Shown here in pieces: positions 5,708 through 11,638 of a stretch of DNA of 11,638 nt. The stretch covers positions 1-11,638 of the forward strand of contig CAMYMX010000060.1 in assembly GCA_947259605.1 (NCBI GenBank), given 5' to 3'. Source of the DNA: an uncultured Polyangiaceae bacterium. GTDB taxonomy: Bacteria > Myxococcota_A > Polyangia > Polyangiales > Houyiibacteriaceae. How positions within the stretch are numbered: position 1 is the first letter of the stretch; the number at the start of each line of letters is the position of its first letter. The notes below the pieces were generated by a model that worked only from the letters and a program-made list of their open reading frames with translations, was not told where the DNA came from and ran no database searches. The position numbers were made by a program, and so were the translations under genes.

Positions 5708-5738
5708 AGCTGTCCGCTGCGCGTCCGCGCAGGTCGAG

Positions 5739-7247
5739 TCAGCCCTCGAGCTGGGCGGCCAGCACCGCGGGGACCGCATCGGCCACTTCGGACGCGATGA
5801 GACCTCGGTCACCGACGGAAGCAGCCTCGCCGGCCAGGGCGTGCAGGAGGGCTCCGGCGATCGCGGCATCCACCGGGGCGAGGCTCATGGTGAGGGCCCC
5901 GACCACGCCGCTCAGCACATCGCCCGTCCCTGCGACCCCGAGCGCCGGGGTGCCTTCCGCGCAGACGCGAAGCTGCCCCGCGGCGGCCACGATGCTCCGC
6001 GCGCCTTTCAAGATGACGACCTGCCCGGACTCTTCTGCGAGCGCCTCGGCAGCAGCGTAGCGGTCAGCTTGGATGTCCGCCGTCGAATGGCCGAGCAGGC
6101 GTGCCGCTTCGCCGGGATGCGGGGTGAGGACCCTCGGGCCGGGGGCGCCCTTCAGCGAGGCCAGTCCCTCGTCGGCGAGCAGGGTCAGAGCGTCTGCGTC
6201 GACCACCGCGGGAACCGGCGCGTGCATCGCAAACCCAAGCGCCCAAGCTCGTCCAAGCGGATCCAGACCGAGCCCCGGCCCGAGCACGACAGCACGCTTG
6301 CCTTCGCAGAGCGCCGTCACGGCGGCTTGGTTGGCTTGCTCGGGCAGCGCCGTGGTCATCAGCTCGATGACTTTCTCCTCGAGCGCGGCGTGCGAATCGG
6401 GGCGCGCCCCAATCGTCACCAAGCCCGCGCCCGCACGAAACGCGGCGCGACCGGCCAGCACGGCTGCACCTGTCTTTCCCGGTGCGCCGCCGATGACCAG
6501 CAGATGTCCGTTGCTGCCTTTGTGCGCGTCCCCCGCGCGCGGTGCGATGAGGGGGCCTAGGTCTTCGCTCGTCCAGAGGCTCGCGGCGGTCGAGCTTGCG
6601 ATTGGGATCCCAATGTCTGCAACGCGTACCGCGCCGGCGTGCTCGACGCCGGGGTACTGGTGAAGCCCGCGCTTCTGACCTGCGAACGTGATGGTCAGCG
6701 ACGCGAGTGGTGCAACGCCGAGGAGACCGCCCGTATCCGCGTCGAGCCCGCTCGGCAGATCCAACGAGACCAGCGGCACCGGGGCTGCGTCCATCGCTGC
6801 AATCGCCTCGGCATAGCCACCTGTGATCGGCCGATCGAGACCGGTACCGAAGAGACCGTCGACGATCAGCGTCGCGTCTTCCAAGCGCGCGGCAATCGAC
6901 TGCGCGTCGCCTGGGGACACCTCCACGGCCTCGACGCCGAGCATGCCGAGCAGGGCCCAGTTGATTTGCGCGTCGCCACGTAGACGCGACGCATCGCCAA
7001 CCAGCAGCGCGAGGGGCCGATGGCCCAGAAGTGCCAAACGCCGCGCGATCACCCAGGCATCGCCACCGTTTTGGCCGGGTCCCCCGACCAGGGTGACGCG
7101 TTCGAGGCGCTCGCCAAACAGGTCGCAAATCACGTCGCACGCCCCGCGGCCGGCATTCTCCATCAAGACCAGGCTGGCGATCCCGAGCTCATCGATGGCT
7201 GCGCGATCGACATCGCGCGACTCGTCGCGTGTGAAAAGCCTCTCCAC
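5739..7247 (-). CDS. nnr: Bifunctional NAD(P)H-hydrate epimerase / ADP-dependent NAD(P)H-hydrate dehydratase
   Basis: This 502-residue cytoplasmic repair enzyme reconverts damaged NADHX and NADPHX to NADH and NADPH. Residues about 1-225 are the YjeF-N epimerase domain: LMENAG (28-33), GGPGQNGGDA (55-64), IVDGLFGTGL around D130, and LDLPSGLDADTG (162-173). Residues about 230-502 are the YjeF-C, ribokinase-like dehydratase domain: KGSNGHLLVIGG (243-254), GPGLG (323-327), VVDADAL (348-354), TPHPGEAARLLG (375-386), ILKGA (412-416) and AGTGDVLSG (439-447), in which D442 is the expected catalytic residue. Length matches bacterial Nnr. The epimerase loop reads QNGGDA where most homologues have NNGGDG. 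The start is GTG at 7247, 3-4 residues before the conserved region; there is no close Shine-Dalgarno, and CATAAT lies 6 nt upstream. The sigma factor gene follows on the same strand 154 bp downstream. Confidence 0.95.
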   Translation of the reverse strand: MERLFTRDESRDVDRAAIDELGIASLVLMENAGRGACDVICDLFGERLERVTLVGGPGQNGGDAWVIARRLALLGHRPLALLVGDASRLRGDAQINWALLGMLGVEAVEVSPGDAQSIAARLEDATLIVDGLFGTGLDRPITGGYAEAIAAMDAAPVPLVSLDLPSGLDADTGGLLGVAPLASLTITFAGQKRGLHQYPGVEHAGAVRVADIGIPIASSTAASLWTSEDLGPLIAPRAGDAHKGSNGHLLVIGGAPGKTGAAVLAGRAAFRAGAGLVTIGARPDSHAALEEKVIELMTTALPEQANQAAVTALCEGKRAVVLGPGLGLDPLGRAWALGFAMHAPVPAVVDADALTLLADEGLASLKGAPGPRVLTPHPGEAARLLGHSTADIQADRYAAAEALAEESGQVVILKGARSIVAAAGQLRVCAEGTPALGVAGTGDVLSGVVGALTMSLAPVDAAIAGALLHALAGEAASVGDRGLIASEVADAVPAVLAAQLEG

Positions 7248-7253
7248 GTTCAG

Positions 7254-7259
7254 ATTATG
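7254..7259 (-). promoter_or_regulatory. -10-like CATAAT placed for a leaderless nnr transcript
   Basis: CATAAT on the minus strand matches TATAAT at five of six positions. Six bases separate it from the GTG start, so the G would be the expected transcription start. The -35 region has no good match. Confidence 0.35.
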
Positions 7260-7284
7260 CCTTTAATTGGCAGAGGGCACACCC

Positions 7285-7290
7285 TATGCT
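7285..7290 (+). promoter_or_regulatory. -10-like TATGCT placed for a leaderless thioesterase transcript
   Basis: TATGCT lies exactly 6 bases before the ATG at 7297, mirroring the CATAAT arrangement of the divergent nnr gene. No Shine-Dalgarno sequence precedes the ATG. The -35 position is AT-rich (about TTTAAT) but not a clear match. Confidence 0.35.
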
Positions 7291-7296
7291 TCGCTC

Positions 7297-7767
7297 ATGG
7301 ATGCGAAGCCCTCCTCGGAGTCGTTCACCGAAATGACCGAGCTCGTGCTGCCCCAGCACACGAACGCCATTGGCACCGCGTTCGGCGGGGTCATCATGAG
7401 TTGGATCGACATCTGCAGCTCGATCGCCGCGAAACGTCACTGCGGCAGGGTCTGTGTCACGGCGCGGGTCGATGCCCTGGAATTCAAAGCGCCGATCAAG
7501 GTCGGGGATGTCGTGAGCCTGACCGCGCGCCTCAATGCGGCGTTCACCACCTCGATGGAAATCGCCGTCCGCGTAGAAGTCGAGCATGCCGTGACCGGCG
7601 CGCGCTCCCTGTGCGCCGACGCGCGGGCGACCTTCGTCAACCTCGGTGACCACGGAAAACCCTCCCCCGTCCCCCCGCTCCTCATTCAGAGCGAGGACGA
7701 GCACCGGGTCGCCGCCCAAGCGGCAGAGCGCCGCAAGCAACGCCGTGCGGCCGAACGCTCGGCCTGA
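7297..7767 (+). CDS. Hotdog-fold acyl-CoA thioesterase (YciA/BACH-like)
   Basis: This 156-residue protein is a single hotdog domain of the type that hydrolyses acyl-CoA to fatty acid and CoA. Key segments are HTNAIGTAFGGVIMSWIDIC (21-40), with N23 and the catalytic-type D38 at the start of the central helix, and VTARVDALEFKAPIKVGDVV (54-73), the typical strand pair of YciA/cytosolic acyl-CoA hydrolases. LCADARATFVNL (105-116) is a late strand, and the C-terminal tail is charged and probably disordered (EHRVAAQAAERRKQRRAAERSA). ATG at 7297 is chosen; an in-frame TTG at 7267 would add 10 residues that do not resemble the family. The gene is divergent from nnr (49 bp) and is followed after 32 bp by the methyltransferase-PPK2 frame on the same strand, so the two may be co-transcribed. 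Chain-length preference is not readable. Confidence 0.9.
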   Translation: MDAKPSSESFTEMTELVLPQHTNAIGTAFGGVIMSWIDICSSIAAKRHCGRVCVTARVDALEFKAPIKVGDVVSLTARLNAAFTTSMEIAVRVEVEHAVTGARSLCADARATFVNLGDHGKPSPVPPLLIQSEDEHRVAAQAAERRKQRRAAERSA

Positions 7768-7799
7768 GCCGGCCGACTCCCCTCTGCAAACGAATATCC

Positions 7800-9665
7800 A
7801 TGCCGCTTCTTCCAAGAACCCACCTTTTTGAATTCAACGACCGCGACTGGGTCCCGGCGAGCCTGCGAGACACGATCATCGAAACGCTGAGCCGTTCGCT
7901 CGACTGGGGTGGTTTCCTTCGGCCGCTCGTGCCGGTGATGGACGATTTTCTTTCAGCCGCCGGGACGCGTGAGGTGTTGGATCTCTGCTCGGGCGCCGCC
8001 GGCCCTGCCCTGATCCTGACCGCCGAGGCCGAGCGCATCGGCATCCGCGCGCCGCGCTTCTTGATGACCGATCTGTTTCCGCGCGTGCCAATTTGGACCT
8101 ACGCCCGGGCGCAACATCCCGAGAGCATCGATTTCATCGCAGAACCCGTTGACGCCACCCGGATTCCCGCGGCCCTCTCCGACGGTCGTGCGCGCGTCAT
8201 CGTCAACGCCTTTCACCATTTCTCACCGGAGCACGCGGGCGCCATCCTTCGCGACGCGGTCGAGAGCCAAGCCCCGATCTTCATCGCCGAGTCCTTCGAG
8301 CGAGACCCACGAGGCGCCTTCCCTTTGATTCCCGTTGGAATCCCCTCGCTCCTCGCAACCCCGCTGCTTTCGCCGCGAGACCGGCTCGCCAAAGCCGCCT
8401 GGACCTGGCTGACCCCAATCGCGCTGGCCGCCGGAAGCTGGGATGCGCTCATCAGCACCTTGCGCATCTACTCCCAGCAAGACCTCCGGGATCTGGTCGC
8501 GCCCTTTGGTCGGAGCTACGAATGGACCTACGGAACCTACGACTATCCGTTCGGAGGACGGGGCTGCTACTTTCAGGGCGTCCCTTCGAAGGCTCGAGCG
8601 TTTGCCACGCGAACCAACGGACCTAGCCAAGCGACCGCGAGGAGAATCATGGACGAGGAACAGACGAACCCCGAGGCCGCCGCGCAGGCCCACAACGGCG
8701 CCGAGGCGCTACCGACCGCCGAGGCGCTGCCGACCACCGCCGAGGCGCTGCCGACCGCCCCCGAGGTCAACGCAAAGCGCCAGGAGGCCACGGTCGAGCT
8801 TCAGCACGAGGTCGAGTCGCTGGAGCAGACGTCGACGGCTCCGGAAGACCCGCTTGCCGCCTCGACCATGAAGAAGAAGGCGCTTCGCCGCTACCTTCGT
8901 GAGCAGACCCTCAAGCCCTATCAGGCCGAGCTGATCAAGATGCAGCAGTATCTCGAAGAGAGCGGCACTCGCATGGTGATTCTCTTCGAAGGGCGCGACG
9001 CGGCCGGCAAGGGCGGCACCATTCGCCGCGTGACGCGGTACATGAACGAGAAGCACTATCGTGTCGTCGCGCTTGGCAAACCCACCGAGCACGAGCGCAC
9101 CCAGTGGTTCTTTCAGAAGTACATCCAGCATTTTCCACGGGCGGGCGAGGTCGTTCTCTTCGACCGCAGCTGGTACAACCGCGCCATGGTAGAACCGGTG
9201 TTCGGGTTCTGCTCCGAGAAAGACTACAAAAACTTCATGCGCGGCGTCACCGGGTTCGAGAAGGATCTCGTGCGCCAGGGCACGGTCCTCATCAAGCTGT
9301 ACTTCAGCGTCACCAAGGACGAGCAGAACCGCCGCTTCCAGCGCCGCAAAGCCGACCCGCTTCGTCAGTGGAAGCTGAGCGAGGTCGATGTCCAGGCGCA
9401 AGAGCGCTGGGACGAGTTCACCAACGTGAAATACGAAATGCTCAAGCGCACGCACACCACGCATGCGCCCTGGAAAATCATTCGCTCGAACGACAAGCAC
9501 AAAGCGCGGCTGAACGCCATCAAGGTCATCTTGAACTCCGTTCCGTACGAACGCATGGACGAGAGCCTCGATTTCGTCCCGGATTCCGACATCGTCATCT
9601 CGGGCTCCAGAGAGCTCGAAAAGATGGAAGCGCAGCGCCTCCGGGCCGGCAAATTCCTGGTCTGA
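7800..9665 (+). CDS. Methyltransferase-like domain fused in frame to class I polyphosphate kinase 2
   Basis: This uninterrupted 621-residue frame joins two proteins normally encoded separately. Residues about 1-265 resemble class I SAM-dependent methyltransferases: LFEFNDRDWVPASLRD at the N-terminus, motif I VLDLCSGAAGP (59-69), an acidic residue in LMTDLFP (88-94) and VIVNAFHHF (133-141), with a final strand region YGTYDYPFGGRGCYFQGVPS where homologues usually end. A linker of about 90 residues follows, rich in Ala, Pro, Thr and Glu with three AEALPT repeats. Residues about 356-600 are PPK2, with Walker A GRDAAGKGG at about 398-406. The acceptor of the methyl group is unknown. ATG at 7800 lacks a clear Shine-Dalgarno and lies 32 bp after the thioesterase stop. 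Either a real fusion or a methyltransferase gene that lost its stop codon would look like this. Confidence 0.75.
   Translation: MPLLPRTHLFEFNDRDWVPASLRDTIIETLSRSLDWGGFLRPLVPVMDDFLSAAGTREVLDLCSGAAGPALILTAEAERIGIRAPRFLMTDLFPRVPIWTYARAQHPESIDFIAEPVDATRIPAALSDGRARVIVNAFHHFSPEHAGAILRDAVESQAPIFIAESFERDPRGAFPLIPVGIPSLLATPLLSPRDRLAKAAWTWLTPIALAAGSWDALISTLRIYSQQDLRDLVAPFGRSYEWTYGTYDYPFGGRGCYFQGVPSKARAFATRTNGPSQATARRIMDEEQTNPEAAAQAHNGAEALPTAEALPTTAEALPTAPEVNAKRQEATVELQHEVESLEQTSTAPEDPLAASTMKKKALRRYLREQTLKPYQAELIKMQQYLEESGTRMVILFEGRDAAGKGGTIRRVTRYMNEKHYRVVALGKPTEHERTQWFFQKYIQHFPRAGEVVLFDRSWYNRAMVEPVFGFCSEKDYKNFMRGVTGFEKDLVRQGTVLIKLYFSVTKDEQNRRFQRRKADPLRQWKLSEVDVQAQERWDEFTNVKYEMLKRTHTTHAPWKIIRSNDKHKARLNAIKVILNSVPYERMDESLDFVPDSDIVISGSRELEKMEAQRLRAGKFLV
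8639..8644 (+). promoter_or_regulatory. Internal Shine-Dalgarno before the PPK2 ATG
   Basis: GAGGAG lies 4 nt before an ATG at 8649 that is in frame with the longer fusion. It is the best ribosome-binding site on the plus strand of this region and is placed exactly where a separate ppk2 gene would begin. Confidence 0.55.
8649..9665 (+). CDS. ppk2: Polyphosphate kinase 2 (class I), possible separate product from internal start
   Basis: Read from the ATG at 8649, this is a 338-residue PPK2 of usual architecture after a disordered N-terminus of about 70 residues. PPK2 transfers phosphate between polyphosphate and nucleotides; one-domain class I enzymes mainly use nucleoside diphosphates such as ADP or GDP. 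Visible motifs are Walker A EGRDAAGKGGTIRR (114-127), GKPTEHERTQWFFQKYI (143-159), Walker B FDRSWYNRAMVEPVFGF (171-187), LIKLYFSVTKDEQNRRF (214-230), the basic lid region RRKADPLRQWKLSEVD (232-247) and WKIIRSNDKHKARLN (275-289). All catalytic-type residues of the family are present. Class I assignment rests on the single domain and the lid sequence. It ends 18 bp from the convergent prkA stop. Confidence 0.85.
   Translation: MDEEQTNPEAAAQAHNGAEALPTAEALPTTAEALPTAPEVNAKRQEATVELQHEVESLEQTSTAPEDPLAASTMKKKALRRYLREQTLKPYQAELIKMQQYLEESGTRMVILFEGRDAAGKGGTIRRVTRYMNEKHYRVVALGKPTEHERTQWFFQKYIQHFPRAGEVVLFDRSWYNRAMVEPVFGFCSEKDYKNFMRGVTGFEKDLVRQGTVLIKLYFSVTKDEQNRRFQRRKADPLRQWKLSEVDVQAQERWDEFTNVKYEMLKRTHTTHAPWKIIRSNDKHKARLNAIKVILNSVPYERMDESLDFVPDSDIVISGSRELEKMEAQRLRAGKFLV
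8700..8759 (+). repeat. In-frame tandem repeat encoding AEALPT units
   Basis: Three near-identical units starting GCCGAGGCGCT lie at 8700-8717 (18 bp), 8718-8738 (21 bp) and 8739-8759 (21 bp), encoding AEALPT, AEALPTT and AEALPTA. They form part of the disordered linker before the PPK2 domain. The unit-length difference is a multiple of three, so the frame is kept. Confidence 0.8.
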
Positions 9666-9687
9666 CGGCGGGCGCTCGGCGCGTCAG
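9662..9687. terminator. Inverted repeat spanning both convergent stop codons
   Basis: CTGACG (9662-9667) and CGTCAG (9682-9687) are perfect 6-bp arms around a GC-rich 14-bp loop. Each arm includes the stop codon of one of the two convergent genes (TGA of ppk2, TGA of prkA). No T run follows on either strand, so it is only a weak candidate bidirectional terminator. Confidence 0.25.
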
Positions 9688-11638
9688 TCGCGATAGCGCG
9701 CGTCGACCAGTGCACCCACCGCGACCTTGGCGCTCGAACGCTCGTAGCCGTAGACGCCGACGAGGACTTGCAGCGCCTGTTGGGCGGCTTCTCGTTGCTC
9801 TTCGTCGAGCGTGTCGTCGTCTTTCATGAGCGCGACGATGGCTTGCCCGATCTCGCCCACCTGCCCACGCCGCTCGTCGAAGTACGCCTGCCGCAACTGC
9901 TCGATGTAGCGCGGGAAGAGCGTTTCATAGTCGACGTCTTGGTCGGGGTGGTCGATGGCCCAGGACGCGACCCCGCTCAAGAGCTCGTTGCGAAACGCCT
10001 CCGCACCGTCGGAGCCGAGCTTCTTTTCGACGCTGGCCATCAAGTCGAGGTCTGCCTCCTCGTCCTTGCCGGTCACGGGGTTGAAGACGCGCTCCTTTTT
10101 CACCCACTGCGCGACCTGCGCCACGTAGCGGTCGAAGAGCTGAAGGTGGCTGCGCTCGTCGATGAGGCCGCTGGCCGCCCGAAGCTCGCCCTCCACGATG
10201 TCGAGCCATCGCTCTTTGACCACATCGACGAATGCGCGGTGGTCTCGATAGGGGCCGTCGGTCTGCTCTTTCAGGAACTCGTAGTCGTCGCGCTCGCAGA
10301 ACTCGGCCAGACGATTCAAGAAACTGACCGGCGACACGCACGGCTCTTCGAAGCCGGCTGCGGCGTCGAGCAGGAGCATCCGGATCTCTCGCGGCGACGC
10401 GCCGTTGATGCCTTCGTAGTCGGACGATCCGCCGCCCTGGGCCTCCACTTGGGCAACGCCCCCGGTGAGAACCTTGGACTGATCGGCTTCCAAGCGCGCA
10501 GGCACCAGGCCGTCGGCCAAGAGATCGGCCTTCTCCAACGGGGTGAGCGAGGCGGCGATGGTCCCGAGCTCGCTGTCAGAGAACTGCGAGGCATCCGGCC
10601 GACGAAGGCGAGTCAAAACCGACCAGAGGGCCGCGACATAGGTCGTGTGCGGCGCTACGTGTTTGGGGATCTGCGGGACGATTTGCCCGTCGTAGATTTC
10701 GCGCTCGCGATGCACGTCGAGCAGATACGACATGCGAATGCGAACGATGCGGCCGCGGAAGGAGTTGAACTCCGGGTGCTGGCGAAACGCGCTCAGGTGA
10801 AGCTCGTTGGAGCTGGCGATCATCACCGCGTTGATCGGCAGGTTCGACATCTGCAGCGACACCTCGCCGTTCTCAATCGCCAGCAGCAGGTACTTCCAGG
10901 CTTCGAGCGGACGCTTGAGCAAGTCGCTGAACTCGACGATCCCACCCGAGGCGTCGACCAGCTCGCCGTAGGGCTCGAACAGGGTCAGCGCGCTCAAAGA
11001 AGCTGGAAGGGATTGGATGGAATGATCCGCGGTGATCTGGCGCTCGGAGGCATCGACCGACATCTGCGGGCCGATCGTGACCGCGCCGACTCGGTAGCGC
11101 CGCGAAATGTAGAACCGCTCGACCTGAATGTGCGCGAGGACCCGGTCGAGGTCACCGCGGTACGCCGTCAGCAGCGCCTGAAAAATCTGCTGGTTCTTTC
11201 GTGCAAGCTGGCCGGTCCACACCCAATCGGGCGCCGCCTCCGAAAGCCCCCCCGACTCGTAGACCCTCGCAATCAACTGCTGTCGGACATCGCGCGGCAG
11301 CAAAAGAAGCGGGTGCTCGCGGACCGAGCTCTGAAGCTTGGCGATGATTCGCTCTTCAGGAAGGTGAGCGAACGATTCGCCCGGGCTGAGCTCGTCCGAA
11401 GCCGTGCTGAAGCCGATCCCCGCTCCTTCGCGCGCCCGGGGGAAGATCCACGAGAAGCGATAAAGGGCGCCATCCTCGGTGTCCGAATAGGCCTCGAGCC
11501 CACGCATCAGGCAGGCGGCGAACGTCGACTTGGCGCTGCCGTTGGGGCCGTGGAGCAAGACTAGCCGGTTCGCGCGGCCTTCCCTCTCGAAGCCGTCGAG
11601 GATTCGGTAGAACGACTCCTGGGTGACCTCGTGGCCGG
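9684..11638 (-). CDS. prkA: PrkA-like AAA+ serine protein kinase (5' end beyond window)
   Basis: The frame is open through the right edge and 650 residues are visible; the true start lies outside. The P-loop GPNGSAKST is about 30 residues into the visible part, inside LVLLHGPNGSAKSTFAACLM, followed by ALYRFSWIFPRA. The AAA+ core continues through GGIVEFSDLLKRPLEAWKYL (Walker B-like) and ASSNELHLSAFRQHPEFNSF (sensor-1 region). The C-terminal PrkA domain includes VSFLNRLAEFCERDDYEF, LFDRYVAQVAQWVKKE and NPVTGKDEEADLDLMASVEK. The family comprises E. coli YeaG and Bacillus PrkA, stress and sporulation proteins described as kinases and also as ATP-dependent proteases. From P-loop to C-terminus it is about 80 residues longer than I would expect for YeaG. 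The usual partner genes (DUF444/YeaH and SpoVR) are not downstream; they could lie upstream, outside the window. Confidence 0.92.
   Translation of the reverse strand, partial: GHEVTQESFYRILDGFEREGRANRLVLLHGPNGSAKSTFAACLMRGLEAYSDTEDGALYRFSWIFPRAREGAGIGFSTASDELSPGESFAHLPEERIIAKLQSSVREHPLLLLPRDVRQQLIARVYESGGLSEAAPDWVWTGQLARKNQQIFQALLTAYRGDLDRVLAHIQVERFYISRRYRVGAVTIGPQMSVDASERQITADHSIQSLPASLSALTLFEPYGELVDASGGIVEFSDLLKRPLEAWKYLLLAIENGEVSLQMSNLPINAVMIASSNELHLSAFRQHPEFNSFRGRIVRIRMSYLLDVHREREIYDGQIVPQIPKHVAPHTTYVAALWSVLTRLRRPDASQFSDSELGTIAASLTPLEKADLLADGLVPARLEADQSKVLTGGVAQVEAQGGGSSDYEGINGASPREIRMLLLDAAAGFEEPCVSPVSFLNRLAEFCERDDYEFLKEQTDGPYRDHRAFVDVVKERWLDIVEGELRAASGLIDERSHLQLFDRYVAQVAQWVKKERVFNPVTGKDEEADLDLMASVEKKLGSDGAEAFRNELLSGVASWAIDHPDQDVDYETLFPRYIEQLRQAYFDERRGQVGEIGQAIVALMKDDDTLDEEQREAAQQALQVLVGVYGYERSSAKVAVGALVDARYRD

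Noticed and set aside
9768..11564. 598-codon plus-strand open frame
   Set aside because: It is entirely antisense to the PrkA gene, whose motifs are unambiguous. It has no recognisable domain.

Overview
The window is GC-rich bacterial DNA, about 60% G+C by eye in the left third and 65-70% further right, with long shadow reading frames typical of such genomes. Gene content suggests a myxobacterium-like (Myxococcota / former deltaproteobacterial) genome: a PrkA-type AAA+ protein, a SigR-like ECF sigma factor, a rhodanese-ThiF fusion and a sterol reductase. Taxonomy is an inference; there is no rRNA or other marker.

Layout, left to right. (1) 1-865, minus: N-terminal half of a thiamine-diphosphate enzyme of the acetolactate synthase superfamily, cut by the window edge. 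(2) 866-1120: gene-poor gap with one doubtful small ORF. (3) 1121-2500, minus: a clear homologue of ERG4, the eukaryotic delta-24(28) sterol C-24 reductase, with a recognisable sigma70-type promoter. (4) 2587-3264, plus, divergent from it: a VTT-domain (TVP38/TMEM64/DedA-like) membrane protein. (5) 3265-3787: non-coding gap between convergent genes, packed with a 190-bp inverted-repeat element and two direct repeats carrying G-quadruplex motifs. (6) 3788-4954, 5066-5584 and 5739-7247, all minus: rhodanese-ThiF/MoeB sulfur-carrier adenylyltransferase, SigR-like ECF sigma factor, and bifunctional NAD(P)HX epimerase/dehydratase. (7) 7297-7767, plus: hotdog acyl-CoA thioesterase, divergent from nnr across 49 bp. 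(8) 7800-9665, plus: one uninterrupted frame joining a methyltransferase-like domain to a class I polyphosphate kinase 2, with an internal Shine-Dalgarno and ATG that could also make PPK2 alone. (9) 9684-11638, minus, convergent and 18 bp away: most of a PrkA-like AAA+ kinase gene, cut by the right edge.

The genes do not form one pathway. Lipid-membrane functions (sterol reductase, VTT protein, thioesterase) and metabolite repair, sulfur transfer and stress functions (Nnr, rhodanese-ThiF, ECF sigma, PPK2, PrkA) are mixed. The most unusual item is the bacterial ERG4 homologue, which implies handling of C-24-alkylated sterols either made by the organism or taken from eukaryotes. Several genes lack a Shine-Dalgarno sequence and instead have a -10-like hexamer 6-7 nt before the start codon, suggesting leaderless transcripts. 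No tRNA, rRNA, CRISPR array or transposase was seen.
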